Below are positions 9,455 through 19,164 of a stretch of 64,000 nucleotides of DNA, piece after piece. Position 1 is the stretch's first letter. Each line of letters opens with the position of its first letter. Both the position numbers and the translations under genes were made by a program. The notes under the pieces are model-generated. The model worked only from the letters and a program-made list of their open reading frames with translations. It searched no databases and had not been told where the DNA came from. Origin of the DNA: Sphingorhabdus sp. (lineage in GTDB: Bacteria; Pseudomonadota; Alphaproteobacteria; Sphingomonadales; Sphingomonadaceae); NCBI GenBank assembly GCA_028279555.1, contig JANQNO010000008.1:62001-126000 (forward strand), read 5' to 3'.

Positions 9455-10453
9455 ATGAGCGACAATAAGCGCATCGAGAAGCCGCGGGTCATCGTAACGC
9501 GGAAGCTGCTCCCCGAAGTCGAAGCGCGCATGGCCGAATTGTTCGACGTGCAGTTCAATGCCGACGATCACCCCATGAGCCGCAGCGAACTGGAGTCTGC
9601 GCTGGCCGATTGCGACGTGCTGATCCCCACCGTCACAGACAGTATCGATGCCGAATTGATAAACGCTGCGCCTGAAAGGTTGAAGCTGATCGCGCAATTC
9701 GGTGCCGGCGTTAACAATATCGATCTCAAGGCTGCAAATGCGCGCGGCATAATGGTCACCAACACGCCGGGCGTTTTCACAGACGACACGGCGGACCTGA
9801 CAATGGCGCTGATCCTCTCCGTCCCGCGCCGGCTTGCGGAAGGCGAAAAGCTGGTGCGCTCGGGCGAGTGGAAGGGCTGGCGGCCTTCCGGAATGCTCGG
9901 TCACCGTGTAGGCGGCAAAACACTCGCCATCGTCGGATTTGGCCGCATCGGAGAAGCCGTCGCCCGCCGCGCGAGAGGCTTTGGTCTCGACATTGTATAC
10001 AACAAGCGCAAGCGGCTCCCGCCTTCGCTGGAAGAGGAGTTGGGGGTAAGCTGGGAGCCCGACCTTGACCGCCTCGTATCGCGAGCCGACATCATCTCGC
10101 TACATTGCCCGCTCACGAGCGAAACCGAAAAACTGCTTTCGGCCGAGCGGATAGCAATGATGAAGTCCAGCGCCTATCTGATTAATACATCGCGCGGCGA
10201 GCTGGCCGACGAGGACGCGCTGATCGAAGCACTGGAAAACGAAAGAATCGCTGGCGCGGGGCTTGACGTCTACACCCATGAGCCCGCGGTCAACCCGCGC
10301 CTGCTGGCGCTATCCAACGTCGTGCTGATCCCGCATCTGGGCAGCGCGACCTTCGAAGGCAGGGCGGCATCGGGCGAGCGCGTGATTACCAACATCCGGG
10401 TTTGGGCCGATGGCCACCGGCCCCCTGACCAGGTTCTCGAAGGCCTCGACTGA
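9455..10453 (+). CDS. D-2-hydroxyacid dehydrogenase (glyoxylate/hydroxypyruvate reductase type)
   Basis: A 332-residue NAD(P)-dependent oxidoreductase that interconverts 2-oxo and D-2-hydroxy acids; closest by motif to glyoxylate/hydroxypyruvate reductases. The nucleotide-binding loop is GFGRIGEAVARRARGFG near residues 166-182. The catalytic trio is Arg in NTSRGE (near 246), Glu in DVYTHEP (near 276) and His in PHLGSAT (near 293). No C-terminal ACT domain is present, so it is not the long SerA form. Substrate choice between glyoxylate, hydroxypyruvate and others cannot be settled by reading. Ammonium transporter amt follows downstream but with its own leader. Confidence 0.9.
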   Translation: MSDNKRIEKPRVIVTRKLLPEVEARMAELFDVQFNADDHPMSRSELESALADCDVLIPTVTDSIDAELINAAPERLKLIAQFGAGVNNIDLKAANARGIMVTNTPGVFTDDTADLTMALILSVPRRLAEGEKLVRSGEWKGWRPSGMLGHRVGGKTLAIVGFGRIGEAVARRARGFGLDIVYNKRKRLPPSLEEELGVSWEPDLDRLVSRADIISLHCPLTSETEKLLSAERIAMMKSSAYLINTSRGELADEDALIEALENERIAGAGLDVYTHEPAVNPRLLALSNVVLIPHLGSATFEGRAASGERVITNIRVWADGHRPPDQVLEGLD

Positions 10454-10578
10454 CAGCCTTTTTGGGGCGGCTATCCACAAATTTGTGCTTAACGCGTTTG
10501 CGCGGGAGAGAATTTTGCCTAAGCATCCGCGCGTCTCGATCGAAGAAACACAAGCGAACAGATTGGCGGGGAAAGACA

Positions 10579-11892
10579 ATGCGGAAGATTTTGGCGACAG
10601 GTCTCGCGATGTTGATGGCCAGCGTTCCTGCGCATGCGCAAGATCAGTTGGAACTGGTTCAGGCAGATAGCGGCGACAGCGCCTGGATTCTGACCGCGAC
10701 CGCCCTGGTCCTGCTGATGACGCTGCCGGGGCTTGCGCTTTTTTACGGCGGCCTCGTCCGCTCCAAGAATTTTCTCTCGGTGCTGCTGCAATGCGGCGCG
10801 ATAGCTGCCATTGTCTCGATCCTCTGGGGCGTCCTGGGATACAGTATCGCCTTTGCCGACGGCAGCGGCGGGGTAATCGGCTCGCTCAGGAATTTCATGT
10901 TCTCCAATTTCGTCATCGGTGACGGCGTCGTGCTACGCGACGGCACCACGATCAACGAAGCACTGTTTGCCATGTTCCAGATGACATTCGCGATCATCAC
11001 CCCCGCGCTCATCGTTGGTGCCTGGGTGGAGCGTGCGCGTTTCGGCTGGGTCATCGGCTTCTGCGCGCTGTGGAGCCTGCTCGTTTACGCGCCCGTCACT
11101 CACTGGATCTGGGGCGGCGGCTGGCTTGCAGAGCAGAATGTCGTCGATTTCGCAGGCGGTATTGTCGTCCACACAACCGCCGGAATCTCCGCGCTCATCG
11201 TTGCAATCATGCTGGGCAAGCGGATCGGCTGGCCGAAAACGCTGATGCTGCCGCACAGCCCGGCGCTGACAGTGGCTGGTGCAGGCCTGCTCTGGGTCGG
11301 CTGGTTCGGCTTCAATGGCGGTTCCGCACTGAGCGCGGATTTCAGCGCGAGCACGGCGATTATCAATACTCATCTGGCTGCATCGGTTGCCGCGCTGACC
11401 TGGATATTCATCGAAAAACTGAAAGTCGGCAAATCTACCGCTGTCGGCTTTGCAACCGGCGCTATCGCAGGACTGGCTACAATCACGCCTGCAGCCGGAA
11501 GCGTCGGCCCGATGGGCGCTCTTATCCTCGGCCTGCTAGCCGGCGGCATCTGTTTCTATGCTGTCGGCCTTGTCAAAAACACGCTGGGCATCGACGATTC
11601 GCTGGATGTTTTTGCGGTCCACGGGGTGGGAGGCATGTTGGGCTCGATCCTTCTCGCCATTCTTGCGAGCAGCACTTTTGACGGACAGGGCTATGCCGAG
11701 GGGATGGGCATGGCCAGCCAGCTCTGGGTTCAGGTCAAGGCTGTCGGCGCAGTTGCTGCCTGGTCGGCAGTCGTTACGCTGGTCATCGGCTATATGGTAT
11801 CCATGGCAATTCCGATGCGCGTCAGCGAGGATGCAGAGCGCGACGGGCTAGACATTTCCAGCCATGGAGAGCGGGCCTGGGATCTGGATTAA
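10579..11892 (+). CDS. amt: Ammonium transporter
   Basis: A 437-residue inner-membrane Amt/Rh channel that brings in ammonium when nitrogen is scarce. A signal-like N-terminus (MRKILATGLAMLMASVPAHA) is followed by about eleven helices. Family signatures seen include GLALFYGGLVRSKN, THWIWGGGWL, the histidine-bearing GIVVHTTAGISALI, and VFAVHGVGGMLGSIL. The ATG at 10579 is preferred over the upstream TTG at 10462 because it begins the signal peptide and has GGCGGGG nearby. No glnK gene sits beside it, unlike the common glnK-amtB pair; the only PII gene seen here is glnB at 33.2 kb. Its last 4 bases overlap the convergent PilZ gene. Confidence 0.95.
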   Translation: MRKILATGLAMLMASVPAHAQDQLELVQADSGDSAWILTATALVLLMTLPGLALFYGGLVRSKNFLSVLLQCGAIAAIVSILWGVLGYSIAFADGSGGVIGSLRNFMFSNFVIGDGVVLRDGTTINEALFAMFQMTFAIITPALIVGAWVERARFGWVIGFCALWSLLVYAPVTHWIWGGGWLAEQNVVDFAGGIVVHTTAGISALIVAIMLGKRIGWPKTLMLPHSPALTVAGAGLLWVGWFGFNGGSALSADFSASTAIINTHLAASVAALTWIFIEKLKVGKSTAVGFATGAIAGLATITPAAGSVGPMGALILGLLAGGICFYAVGLVKNTLGIDDSLDVFAVHGVGGMLGSILLAILASSTFDGQGYAEGMGMASQLWVQVKAVGAVAAWSAVVTLVIGYMVSMAIPMRVSEDAERDGLDISSHGERAWDLD

Positions 11893-12224
11893 ACGGCGCG
11901 AATGGTCAGAGCCCGGAACAGGCTGAAATCGATCGCCTCGTCGAAGCGGCAGCCCATTTCGCCGTCGCGGCACCAAACGGCGCGCGCGGTGATCGGATCG
12001 CGTTCGAAAAAGCCGAGCTTGAGCAGCGTTCCAGCCCGGTAGCTCTGCGATACTTTCAGGCGGCAGCCATAGGATGAGATATCCATGAGCCGGGCTTCCT
12101 CGGGCAGGTTTGGCTTGCCGCGCAATCGCGCCTTTTGAAGAATGACCGGGTGACGCTCTTCGCAGCGCTGATCCAGACGGGCGGGCACCGCTTTACGAAA
12201 CTTGCTGTGATCGAGATAGCTCAC
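11889..12224 (-). CDS. Single-domain PilZ protein
   Basis: A 111-residue protein consisting essentially of one PilZ domain, the common receptor fold for cyclic di-GMP. It shows an RxxxR-like basic stretch near residues 20-24 (RCEERHPV) and the second motif, here LMDISSYGCRL, corresponding to D/N-x-S-x-x-G. The GTG start at 12224 has GAGGAG 8 bases upstream. The 3' end overlaps amt by 4 bases, so the two convergent genes share no terminator space. Target and output (motility, polysaccharide or other) are not shown by the context. A degenerate PilZ that no longer binds the nucleotide is possible, because the basic motif is not textbook. Confidence 0.8.
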   Translation of the reverse strand: MSYLDHSKFRKAVPARLDQRCEERHPVILQKARLRGKPNLPEEARLMDISSYGCRLKVSQSYRAGTLLKLGFFERDPITARAVWCRDGEMGCRFDEAIDFSLFRALTIRAV

Positions 12225-12352
12225 AATTGCTACTCCTCTGCTGCCAGTATGGTTAGCAGAAGATGGTCAATTTGAAGTTAAAGGCGCGGACGGGCCTGTC
12301 GATTGCCCGGCAAATATACTGTAATCAGCGCAAGAGCAGGGCGAGTATATGC

Positions 12353-13141
12353 TCAAAGATTGTCATGTTGCGGCATGCCCAGAACATGGAATCCGCCATC
12401 GACGCGGATGATCTCGCCGGTCGTGCAGGCACCGGCATCGCTGCACAGATACACCGCCGTACCGCCCACCGCCTCCAGTGTCGCATTGCTGCGCAGCGGC
12501 GCATTGGTCTCGGTATGCTTCCAGGTTTTGCGCGCACCGCCTATTACTGAGCCAGCCAGCGTTTTCATCGGCCCGGGACTTACGGCATTGACGCGGATGC
12601 CTTCGGGGCCGAGGTCATTGGCCAAATAGCGCACCGCCGCCTCCAGCGCCGCCTTGGCCACGCCCATCACATTGTAATTCGGGGTCACACGGGTCGAGCC
12701 CATGTAGCTGAGCGTAAGCAGCGTACCGCCATGCTCCACCATCATCGGATGGGCGCGGCGCGCCACTTCGATGAAGCTGTAGGCGGAAATATCCATGGAG
12801 TTTTTGAAATTCTGCCGCGAGGTGTTGAGAATACGGCCTGTCAGTTCCGACTTGTCGGAAAAGGCAATCGCGTGGATCAGGAAATCCAGCCTGCCCCACC
12901 GCTCCTGAAGCGCGTCAAAGGCGGCATCGAGCGAAGCGTCATCGGTAACATCCACATCCATCAAGAAATCCGAGCCAACGCTCTCGGCAAGCGGTTCCAG
13001 CCGCTTGCCAAAGGCCTCACCCTGATACGTAAAGGCCAGCTGAGCCCCTGCCTCGGCGCATGCCTTGGCTATCCCCCACGCAATCGATCGCTCGTTGGCA
13101 ACGCCCATTACAAGGCCACGTTTTCCTTCAAGCACGCCCAT
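12353..13141 (-). CDS. fabI: Enoyl-ACP reductase (NADH)
   Basis: Performs the last reduction of each fatty-acid elongation cycle in the cytosol. The 262-residue short-chain-dehydrogenase fold begins MGVLEGKRGLVMGVANERSIAWG, the FabI-type cofactor loop. The active site is Tyr-x6-Lys: the Tyr of SYMGSTRVTPNYNVMG and the Lys of VAKAAL. The end VDGGFHVLGMP is typical. The ATG at 13141 has GAGGTG upstream; the TTG two codons earlier is too close to it. It is the third gene of a fabA-fabB-fabI operon with a 38-base gap. FabI of this type is the usual triclosan and isoniazid-class target family. Confidence 0.95.
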   Translation of the reverse strand: MGVLEGKRGLVMGVANERSIAWGIAKACAEAGAQLAFTYQGEAFGKRLEPLAESVGSDFLMDVDVTDDASLDAAFDALQERWGRLDFLIHAIAFSDKSELTGRILNTSRQNFKNSMDISAYSFIEVARRAHPMMVEHGGTLLTLSYMGSTRVTPNYNVMGVAKAALEAAVRYLANDLGPEGIRVNAVSPGPMKTLAGSVIGGARKTWKHTETNAPLRSNATLEAVGGTAVYLCSDAGACTTGEIIRVDGGFHVLGMPQHDNL

Positions 13142-13179
13142 ATTCAATTCACCTCACCTATCGGCACCAAGGCCGGAAA

Positions 13180-14409
13180 TTACCCGTGGAACTTCGACAA
13201 CAGCATGGAACCGTTGGTTCCGCCAAATCCGAAGCTATTGGTCATCACCGTATCGAGCCCTGCATTCTCAACGATCTCTGTCGCGATCTCCTCCGGCTTG
13301 AGCGCCGGGTCGAGCGTTTCCACATTGATCGACGGAATGATGAAATCACTCGCCAGCGCCAGCAGGCAATAGACCGCCTCCTGCGCGCCGGTAGCACCCT
13401 GGCTGTGACCGGTCATCGACTTGGTGGAACTGACCGGCGGAGTGGTACCGTCCCCAAAAACCCGGCGCACCGCCTCGATCTCACCCACATCGCCCACTGG
13501 TGTCGAAGTGCCGTGGGCATTGACATAGCTGACTTTGCGATCCTCACCGAGCGTCCGCAGCGCGCCGCGCATGGCGCGCTCACCGCCTTCGCCGGACGGT
13601 GCGACCATGTCGGCACCGTCGGACGTGGCGCAGAAACCGGTGACTTCGGCGTATATCTTTGCGCCGCGCGCCTGCGCATGTTCGAGGGCTTCCAGCACCA
13701 CCATCGCACCGCCGCCGCCGATAACAAAACCATCGCGGTCGGCATCGAATGCGCGGCTGGCGCGCTCGGGCGTGTCGTTATATTTGCTCGACATGGCCCC
13801 CATGGCGTCGAACAGGCAGGACAATGTCCAGTCCAGCTCTTCACCGCCGCCGGCAAACATCACGTCCTGGTTGCCCAGCGCAACTTGGCCTGCCGCCATG
13901 CCGATGCAATGCAGCGAGGTAGAACAGGCCGAGGTGATGGAGAAGTTCATGCCCTTTAGTTTGTAAGCCGTGGCAAGGTTGGCGCTCACCGTGGAGGACA
14001 TACATTTGGGGACCGCAAACGGCCCTATCCGCTTGGTGCCTCCTGTCTTGAGCACCGTCTGATGTGCAGCCAGCATAGCCGAGGTGGAGGGGCCGCCGGA
14101 ACCAGCGATCACCCCGGTCATCGGATTGATGACGCCTTTTTCCTCCAGCCCGGCATCGGCAATCGCCTGCCCCATGGCGATATAGGCATAGGCCGCGCCC
14201 GGTCCCATGAAGCGCAAGGTGCGCTTGTCGACATGCTCCTTTACATCGAGATCTACCGCTCCCGCGATCTGCGAGCGGAAACCATGTTCGGCCATGTCCT
14301 CATTGAAGGTGATGCCCGATTTGCCGGCTTTTAGCGCGGCCAGCACTTCTTCTGCACTATTGCCAATGGAGGAAACGATCCCCAGCCCTGTAACGACGAC
14401 GCGACGCAT
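13180..14409 (-). CDS. fabB: Beta-ketoacyl-ACP synthase I
   Basis: Condenses malonyl-ACP with acyl-ACP and, with FabA, is required for unsaturated fatty acids. The 409-residue thiolase-fold protein carries the Cys-His-His triad: Cys in [10 protein letters not shown] (near residue 160), His in [12 protein letters not shown] (near 298) and His in [13 protein letters not shown] (near 331). The N-terminus [17 protein letters not shown] and C-terminal [13 protein letters not shown] are standard. It lies 25 bases downstream of fabA. The strict fabA-fabB adjacency supports KAS I rather than KAS II (FabF). Confidence 0.95.
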   Translation of the reverse strand: MRRVVVTGLGIVSSIGNSAEEVLAALKAGKSGITFNEDMAEHGFRSQIAGAVDLDVKEHVDKRTLRFMGPGAAYAYIAMGQAIADAGLEEKGVINPMTGVIAGSGGPSTSAMLAAHQTVLKTGGTKRIGPFAVPKCMSSTVSANLATAYKLKGMNFSITSACSTSLHCIGMAAGQVALGNQDVMFAGGGEELDWTLSCLFDAMGAMSSKYNDTPERASRAFDADRDGFVIGGGGAMVVLEALEHAQARGAKIYAEVTGFCATSDGADMVAPSGEGGERAMRGALRTLGEDRKVSYVNAHGTSTPVGDVGEIEAVRRVFGDGTTPPVSSTKSMTGHSQGATGAQEAVYCLLALASDFIIPSINVETLDPALKPEEIATEIVENAGLDTVMTNSFGFGGTNGSMLLSKFHG

Positions 14410-14434
14410 GATCCCCCTTATGCCTACGACTTAC

Positions 14435-14944
14435 TTACGCTTCGGAAAGCGCGACTTTCATATCCTTGACCTGATAGATGATCTCGCCATCGGCCTCAAC
14501 ACGGCCATCGGCCACACCCATGGTCAAACGACGGGTTTGCAGGGCCTTGGTGAAATCCACATAATAGGTCAGCATCTTGCGGTCGGGGCGCACCATGCCG
14601 GTGAGCTTTACCTCTCCGACACCCAGTGCATAGCCGCGCCCCTGCCAGCCGCGCCAGCCGAGATTGAAGCCGGTGAGCTGCCACAAGCCGTCAAGGCCAA
14701 GACAGCCGGGCATGATCGGATTGCCCGGGAAATGGCAGTCGAAGAACCAAAGCTCCGGTGTAATATCGAACTCCGCCACCACATGGCCCTTGTCATGGGG
14801 GCCGCCATCGCTGGAAATATCGGTAATCCGGTCCATCATCAGCATCGGCGGTTCGGGCAATTGCGCATTGCCGGGGCCGAACAGCTCTCCGCGCGCGCAT
14901 TTGAGCAGATCGTCACGGTCGAAACTGGATGGAAAATCTGTCAT
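14435..14944 (-). CDS. fabA: 3-hydroxydecanoyl-ACP dehydratase/isomerase
   Basis: Dehydrates 3-hydroxydecanoyl-ACP and isomerises the trans-2 to cis-3 double bond, starting anaerobic-type unsaturated fatty acid synthesis. The 169-residue hotdog protein shows the catalytic His in [17 protein letters not shown] and the acidic residue in [12 protein letters not shown]. It is the first gene of the fabA-fabB-fabI operon; the promoter should lie in the 56 bases before the glycosyltransferase stop at 15001 or further upstream. Length is typical of FabA (about 170) rather than FabZ (about 150). Confidence 0.95.
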   Translation of the reverse strand: MTDFPSSFDRDDLLKCARGELFGPGNAQLPEPPMLMMDRITDISSDGGPHDKGHVVAEFDITPELWFFDCHFPGNPIMPGCLGLDGLWQLTGFNLGWRGWQGRGYALGVGEVKLTGMVRPDRKMLTYYVDFTKALQTRRLTMGVADGRVEADGEIIYQVKDMKVALSEA

Positions 14945-15000
14945 CCCCGGCGGTACTCCCTACCTGTTGGTCAATTGATCGAGGCAGCGCCTAGACCAAA

Positions 15001-16152
15001 TCATGCCTGCTGTCGCGCAAAATCTGGTCGCCCCATCGCTTTGCCATAGAGCATGCGGTAACGCTCGAACATTGTCTCGTCCCGATATTCGCGCTGTGCC
15101 AACTGGGCATTCGCAAGACCAAGCTTCGAACGCAATGCCTTGTCGCGTGCAAGCTCTGCGATCGCCGGGCCCAGCGCTGCTTCATCGTCTCGTGCTACAA
15201 TATAGGGTAGATTTCCCTTGGCCACCATATTGCGAACATCTCCGACATCGGTCGAAACGATTGCGCATCCGGCCGCCATCGCCTCGACAAGCGAGATCGG
15301 ATATTGTTCGCTGTCCGATGACAGCGCAAAAATGTCGAACAGCCCGACATAGCGCCACGGCTCGGCAAGAAAACCAGGCATCAGCACATGATCGGATATC
15401 CCGATCCTCTGCGCCTCCGCCATTATCTCTCCCCGCGCAGGGCCCTCGCCGGCTATTGCCAGCCTGATATGACTTCCTGCTTGCGCGACGGCACGCACCA
15501 GCCGCGGCAGATTCTTGACCCGCCTGAGACCGGCGACTGTGCCAACCACAACCTCCCCTTTGGCTTTGCAGAGCCCCGGAAACGCATCCTTGTCGGGGGG
15601 CTTCCTGTAGGCATCCACATCGATACCGTTGGGAATATGCAGAAGTCTGGCCGCCGGTTGTTTCCAGACATCGAGGGCTATTTTTTCGAGCGTTTTCGAT
15701 GGAACGACCAGCGCGTGGGCACGGCGCAGCCCGCCTATGCGGAACCAGTTTCGTTTCCAGTTCAGTTTTTCATTCTCATCCTCGTTGAAGCCGTCTTCAT
15801 GATGGATCAGCGCGGGGACACCAGCTGCGCCGCCCAGCAAAGTGTGCGCCATGACTCCATCCATGGCACCCCAATTGTAACTCAAAACCAGATCGAACTT
15901 TTTGAAATAGTCGGCAAGCTTCAAATATCTTGCCGGGCCAGGCTTACCCAGCAGCGAGGGCGCAGCGTCGCCGGGAAATGCAACATCGATGTTCGGATCT
16001 ATGGCATCGCGTGCGCCAAGCGCCTCTCCATCACCGACTAAAACCGTATGCTCCGCCGCATCACCAAAATGATTCATCAATTTGACGGTCCGCGCTTCCT
16101 TTCCGCCCATATCGAACGTGCTGTGCAAATGCAGAATTTTTGCGCGCGACAT
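15001..16152 (-). CDS. Family 4 glycosyltransferase
   Basis: A 383-residue GT-B enzyme that transfers a sugar from a nucleotide donor; the acceptor is unknown. The N-terminal half opens with KILHLHSTFDMGGKE, a typical acceptor-domain start. The C-terminal half carries the donor-site E-x7-E element in SDSEQYPISLVEAMAAG (near residues 277-293) and an EGPARGE loop before it. No signal or membrane helix is seen, so it probably works at the cytoplasmic face of the membrane. It is alone, not inside a polysaccharide cluster, and divergent from selO across 38 bases. It might serve exopolysaccharide or glycolipid synthesis. Confidence 0.85.
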   Translation of the reverse strand: MSRAKILHLHSTFDMGGKEARTVKLMNHFGDAAEHTVLVGDGEALGARDAIDPNIDVAFPGDAAPSLLGKPGPARYLKLADYFKKFDLVLSYNWGAMDGVMAHTLLGGAAGVPALIHHEDGFNEDENEKLNWKRNWFRIGGLRRAHALVVPSKTLEKIALDVWKQPAARLLHIPNGIDVDAYRKPPDKDAFPGLCKAKGEVVVGTVAGLRRVKNLPRLVRAVAQAGSHIRLAIAGEGPARGEIMAEAQRIGISDHVLMPGFLAEPWRYVGLFDIFALSSDSEQYPISLVEAMAAGCAIVSTDVGDVRNMVAKGNLPYIVARDDEAALGPAIAELARDKALRSKLGLANAQLAQREYRDETMFERYRMLYGKAMGRPDFARQQA

Positions 16153-16190
16153 GCTTGCCTTTCCCTTGCCGCATCCCCAATTTCAAAAAG

Positions 16191-17591
16191 ATGCATCGAG
16201 AGCCCAAGCCCGCACCCTACAAAGCCGATCCGCAAATCACCAGCCCTGCAGCGGGTCTGACGGAAAAAATTGGCGATACAGTGCGTGCCGCCGAATTTCC
16301 GAAGCATATATTGCGGTGGCGCAATGACCGATGGGCGACCAGCGTCGGGCTTTCCGATTTGCAGGATGAAGAATGGACCGGTCATTTTGGCAGGTTCGAT
16401 CCGCTGCCGGGCAATCTGAAAGAACCGCTGGCGCTGCGTTATCATGGCCATCAATTCCGGACCTATAATCCCGAAATTGGCGACGGCCGCGGCTTTCTGT
16501 TTGCGCAAATGCGCGATGGCGACGGGCGGCTGCTGGATCTCGGCACAAAGGGGAGCGGCACGACGCCCTATAGCCGTCAGGGCGATGGACGGCTCACATT
16601 GAAAGGCGCAGTTCGCGAATTGCTCGCCACCGAAATGCTCGAAGCATTGGGCGTGAATACGTCAAAGACCTTCTCGATCATCGAAACCGGGGAGGAATTA
16701 TGGCGCAATGACGAGCCATCGCCCACCAGATCGGCAGTTCTGCTTCGCCTGTCGCATAGCCACATTCGCATCGGCACATTTCAGCGTATCGCCTTCGAGG
16801 GCGACGAGGAAATGATGCGCAACCTCATCGATTATTGTCTGCGCCATCTCTATGATGTGGAACCGGAGGAAAATGCGGCCGTACAGCTTTTGGAACTGGC
16901 GGTTCCGCGCATCGCCGATCTTGCAGCAAGCTATATGGTCGCAGGATTTGTCCACGGCGTCCTCAACACAGACAATATCAACATCACCGGGGAGAGTTTC
17001 GACTATGGGCCGTGGCGTTTCACGCCGCGATGGGACCCTGGTTTCACGGCAGCCTATTTCGACCATGGCGGCCTTTATGCGTTTGGCCGGCAAGCCGAGG
17101 CCATGCACTGGAATCTGGGACAGCTTGCGGTTGCGCTGCGTCTGATATGTGACGCGCCACCCCTGATCGAGGCGCTCGAAAAATTCCCGTCGCTATACCA
17201 GCAGGCCATCGTCAAACGCTTCCTCTGGCGCCTTGGAGTAAAGTCTCGAAACAACGATGAGGATCGCGATCTGGTGGCGGCGGGCGAGCGCGCCATGATG
17301 TCCTCCAATATCGATATCGACGAGTTCTTCCTGATCCACCGGGGGGCGAGCAATAGCCGATATGCCGGGAAAGATGGGGACTATCTCGATTTCCTGTCGC
17401 TGCTGAGCCGATTTAGCCCCGCGAGCACCGAACAGACAGCAGGAAAAACCGCTGAACGCTGTTCGATGCATATCGAGGAAGTGGAGGAAATCTGGTCATC
17501 GATTGCAGAAAATGATGACTGGCAGCCGTTACAAGTCAAGATAGGCAAAATCCGCCGATTTCAGATGCTTCTGCAAGGTAAGCAATTATAA
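16191..17591 (+). CDS. selO: Protein adenylyltransferase SelO (YdiU/UPF0061)
   Basis: A pseudokinase-fold enzyme that transfers AMP from ATP to Ser, Thr or Tyr of proteins; linked to redox stress in characterised members. The 466-residue protein keeps the nucleotide-binding and metal motifs: LGTKGSGTTPYSRQGDGRLTL (positions 16541-16600), the Asn/Asp of HGVLNTDNINITG (near residue 265) and DYGPWRF soon after. These are the conserved active residues, so an active enzyme is likely. The ATG at 16191 is chosen from the family N-terminus; an upstream start at 16140 would overlap the divergent glycosyltransferase. Many eukaryotic SelO proteins end in a selenocysteine motif; none is visible here. Confidence 0.92.
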   Translation: MHREPKPAPYKADPQITSPAAGLTEKIGDTVRAAEFPKHILRWRNDRWATSVGLSDLQDEEWTGHFGRFDPLPGNLKEPLALRYHGHQFRTYNPEIGDGRGFLFAQMRDGDGRLLDLGTKGSGTTPYSRQGDGRLTLKGAVRELLATEMLEALGVNTSKTFSIIETGEELWRNDEPSPTRSAVLLRLSHSHIRIGTFQRIAFEGDEEMMRNLIDYCLRHLYDVEPEENAAVQLLELAVPRIADLAASYMVAGFVHGVLNTDNINITGESFDYGPWRFTPRWDPGFTAAYFDHGGLYAFGRQAEAMHWNLGQLAVALRLICDAPPLIEALEKFPSLYQQAIVKRFLWRLGVKSRNNDEDRDLVAAGERAMMSSNIDIDEFFLIHRGASNSRYAGKDGDYLDFLSLLSRFSPASTEQTAGKTAERCSMHIEEVEEIWSSIAENDDWQPLQVKIGKIRRFQMLLQGKQL

Positions 17592-17666
17592 ATTTTACTT
17601 GTTTAACAGCATTTGGCATAGACTTTTGTTAACCAAATAATGGGCGATAGCGGGCGTTAGCGCATT

Positions 17667-19142
17667 TTGAACGACCTAGTTTCATATGAACCGGCAACCG
17701 GTGCGGAGTTGTGGCGCGGACAGTCCGGCGATGCGGATATAGAGGTTACCGCAGCGCGAGAGGCATGGCCAAAATGGGCCTCGATGGCGCTTAAAGACAG
17801 GCTCGAACGCGTTCGGGGATTCGCCAGCCGGGTGCGCGCGGACAGCGACAAATTTGCCGATCTGATTGCGCGCGAAACCGGCAAACCGCTTTGGGAAGCA
17901 AGAACCGAGGTCGAAAGCGTCGTCGCGAAAGTCGATTTCTCGGTAAAAGCCTACGCCGAGCGCACGTCGCAGCGGCGCATCGATGGCAAACCCGGCACCC
18001 GCAACGCGCTTCGGCACAAGCCACATGGCGTGCTGGCAGTCCTTGGACCCTACAATTTTCCCGCACACTTACCCAACGGACATATCGTTCCGGCCCTGAT
18101 CGCGGGGAATGCGGTCGTATTCAAACCATCGGAAAAAACACCGGCAACCGGAGAGTTGCTCGCCGAATATTTCCGAAAGGCCGGAGTGCCCGAAGGTGTA
18201 GTCCGTATTCTTCAGGGAGGGCCGGAAACCGGCAAGGCATTGTCGAGCCACCCCGGGATCGACGGGCTTTTGTTTACCGGTTCGTCACAAACGGGCCTGG
18301 CTCTCAACAAGCAGTTTGCGGGCCGGCCCGACAAGATTCTTACGCTGGAAATGGGCGGCAACAACCCGATTATCGCCTGGGACACCAAGGATATTCACAG
18401 TGCTGCGGTCATGGTGATACAGTCCGCTTTCACCACAACCGGGCAGCGGTGCACAGCGGCGCGGCGCCTGATTGTCAAAGACGAGCTATATGATCCGCTG
18501 GTTTCGGAGGTAAAACGGCTTGCCGACCGGCTCGTGATTGGCGAACCGCATGGTGATCCAGCGCCCTTTATGGGTCCCTTGATCGACAATGACGCGGCAG
18601 ACATGCTGACCGAAGCCTTTGTGGCAATCATGAGTCACGGCGGCAAGCCGATCAAGCATATGGCACGCCCGGTCGAAGGCCGTCCCTTCGTCACGCCTGG
18701 CATTATCGATGTTACCGACATGGTCGAGCGTGCGGATTTCGAGCTGTTCGGCCCGCTGCTTCAGGTCGTGCGCGTGCCGGATTTCGAGCGCGCTATCGAT
18801 GAAGCCAACAATACCCGCTTTGGCCTGTCAGCATCGCTACTCGGTGGTTCAGCGCAGCAATATGACGAATTCTGGGCCAACAGCCGCGCCGGAATTGTGA
18901 ACTGGAACGCGCCGACCAATGGCGCATCTTCTGCCGCTCCATTCGGCGGCATTGGTCTTTCGGGCAACCATCGCCCATCGGCATACTATGCCGCCGACTA
19001 TTGCGCCTATCCGGTGGTCTCGTCCGAAAATGAAATGCCCAGGGCGATGATCGGAATCGGCCTGAAAGAAGACGAGTTCGGTTCTGCAAGCGAACAGAGC
19101 GAAGAGATCGTTAGTTCCGTAAAGGCCGCCCAAAACAGTTGA
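17667..19142 (+). CDS. astD: Aldehyde dehydrogenase of the succinylglutamate-semialdehyde (AstD) type
   Basis: A 491-residue NAD-dependent aldehyde dehydrogenase. Its closest motif match is AstD, which oxidises succinylglutamate semialdehyde in arginine catabolism: GPYNFPAHLPNGHIVPALIAGN is diagnostic of that subfamily (positions 18046-18111). The catalytic Glu is in LEMGGNNP (near residue 230) and the catalytic Cys in TTGQRCTAARR (near 263). The start is TTG at 17667, with AGCGGGCG a little upstream. No other ast genes (astA, astB, astC, astE) are nearby, so a broader or different aldehyde substrate is possible. AT-rich sequence with two GTTAAC/TTAAC words precedes the gene. Confidence 0.85.
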   Translation: MNDLVSYEPATGAELWRGQSGDADIEVTAAREAWPKWASMALKDRLERVRGFASRVRADSDKFADLIARETGKPLWEARTEVESVVAKVDFSVKAYAERTSQRRIDGKPGTRNALRHKPHGVLAVLGPYNFPAHLPNGHIVPALIAGNAVVFKPSEKTPATGELLAEYFRKAGVPEGVVRILQGGPETGKALSSHPGIDGLLFTGSSQTGLALNKQFAGRPDKILTLEMGGNNPIIAWDTKDIHSAAVMVIQSAFTTTGQRCTAARRLIVKDELYDPLVSEVKRLADRLVIGEPHGDPAPFMGPLIDNDAADMLTEAFVAIMSHGGKPIKHMARPVEGRPFVTPGIIDVTDMVERADFELFGPLLQVVRVPDFERAIDEANNTRFGLSASLLGGSAQQYDEFWANSRAGIVNWNAPTNGASSAAPFGGIGLSGNHRPSAYYAADYCAYPVVSSENEMPRAMIGIGLKEDEFGSASEQSEEIVSSVKAAQNS

Positions 19143-19164
19143 TATTCTGGCCGTTAACTGCGCC

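Noticed and set aside
16191-17591. Selenocysteine at the SelO C-terminus
   Set aside because: The frame ends in TAA after QGKQL with no UGA and no Cys-x-x-Sec pattern.
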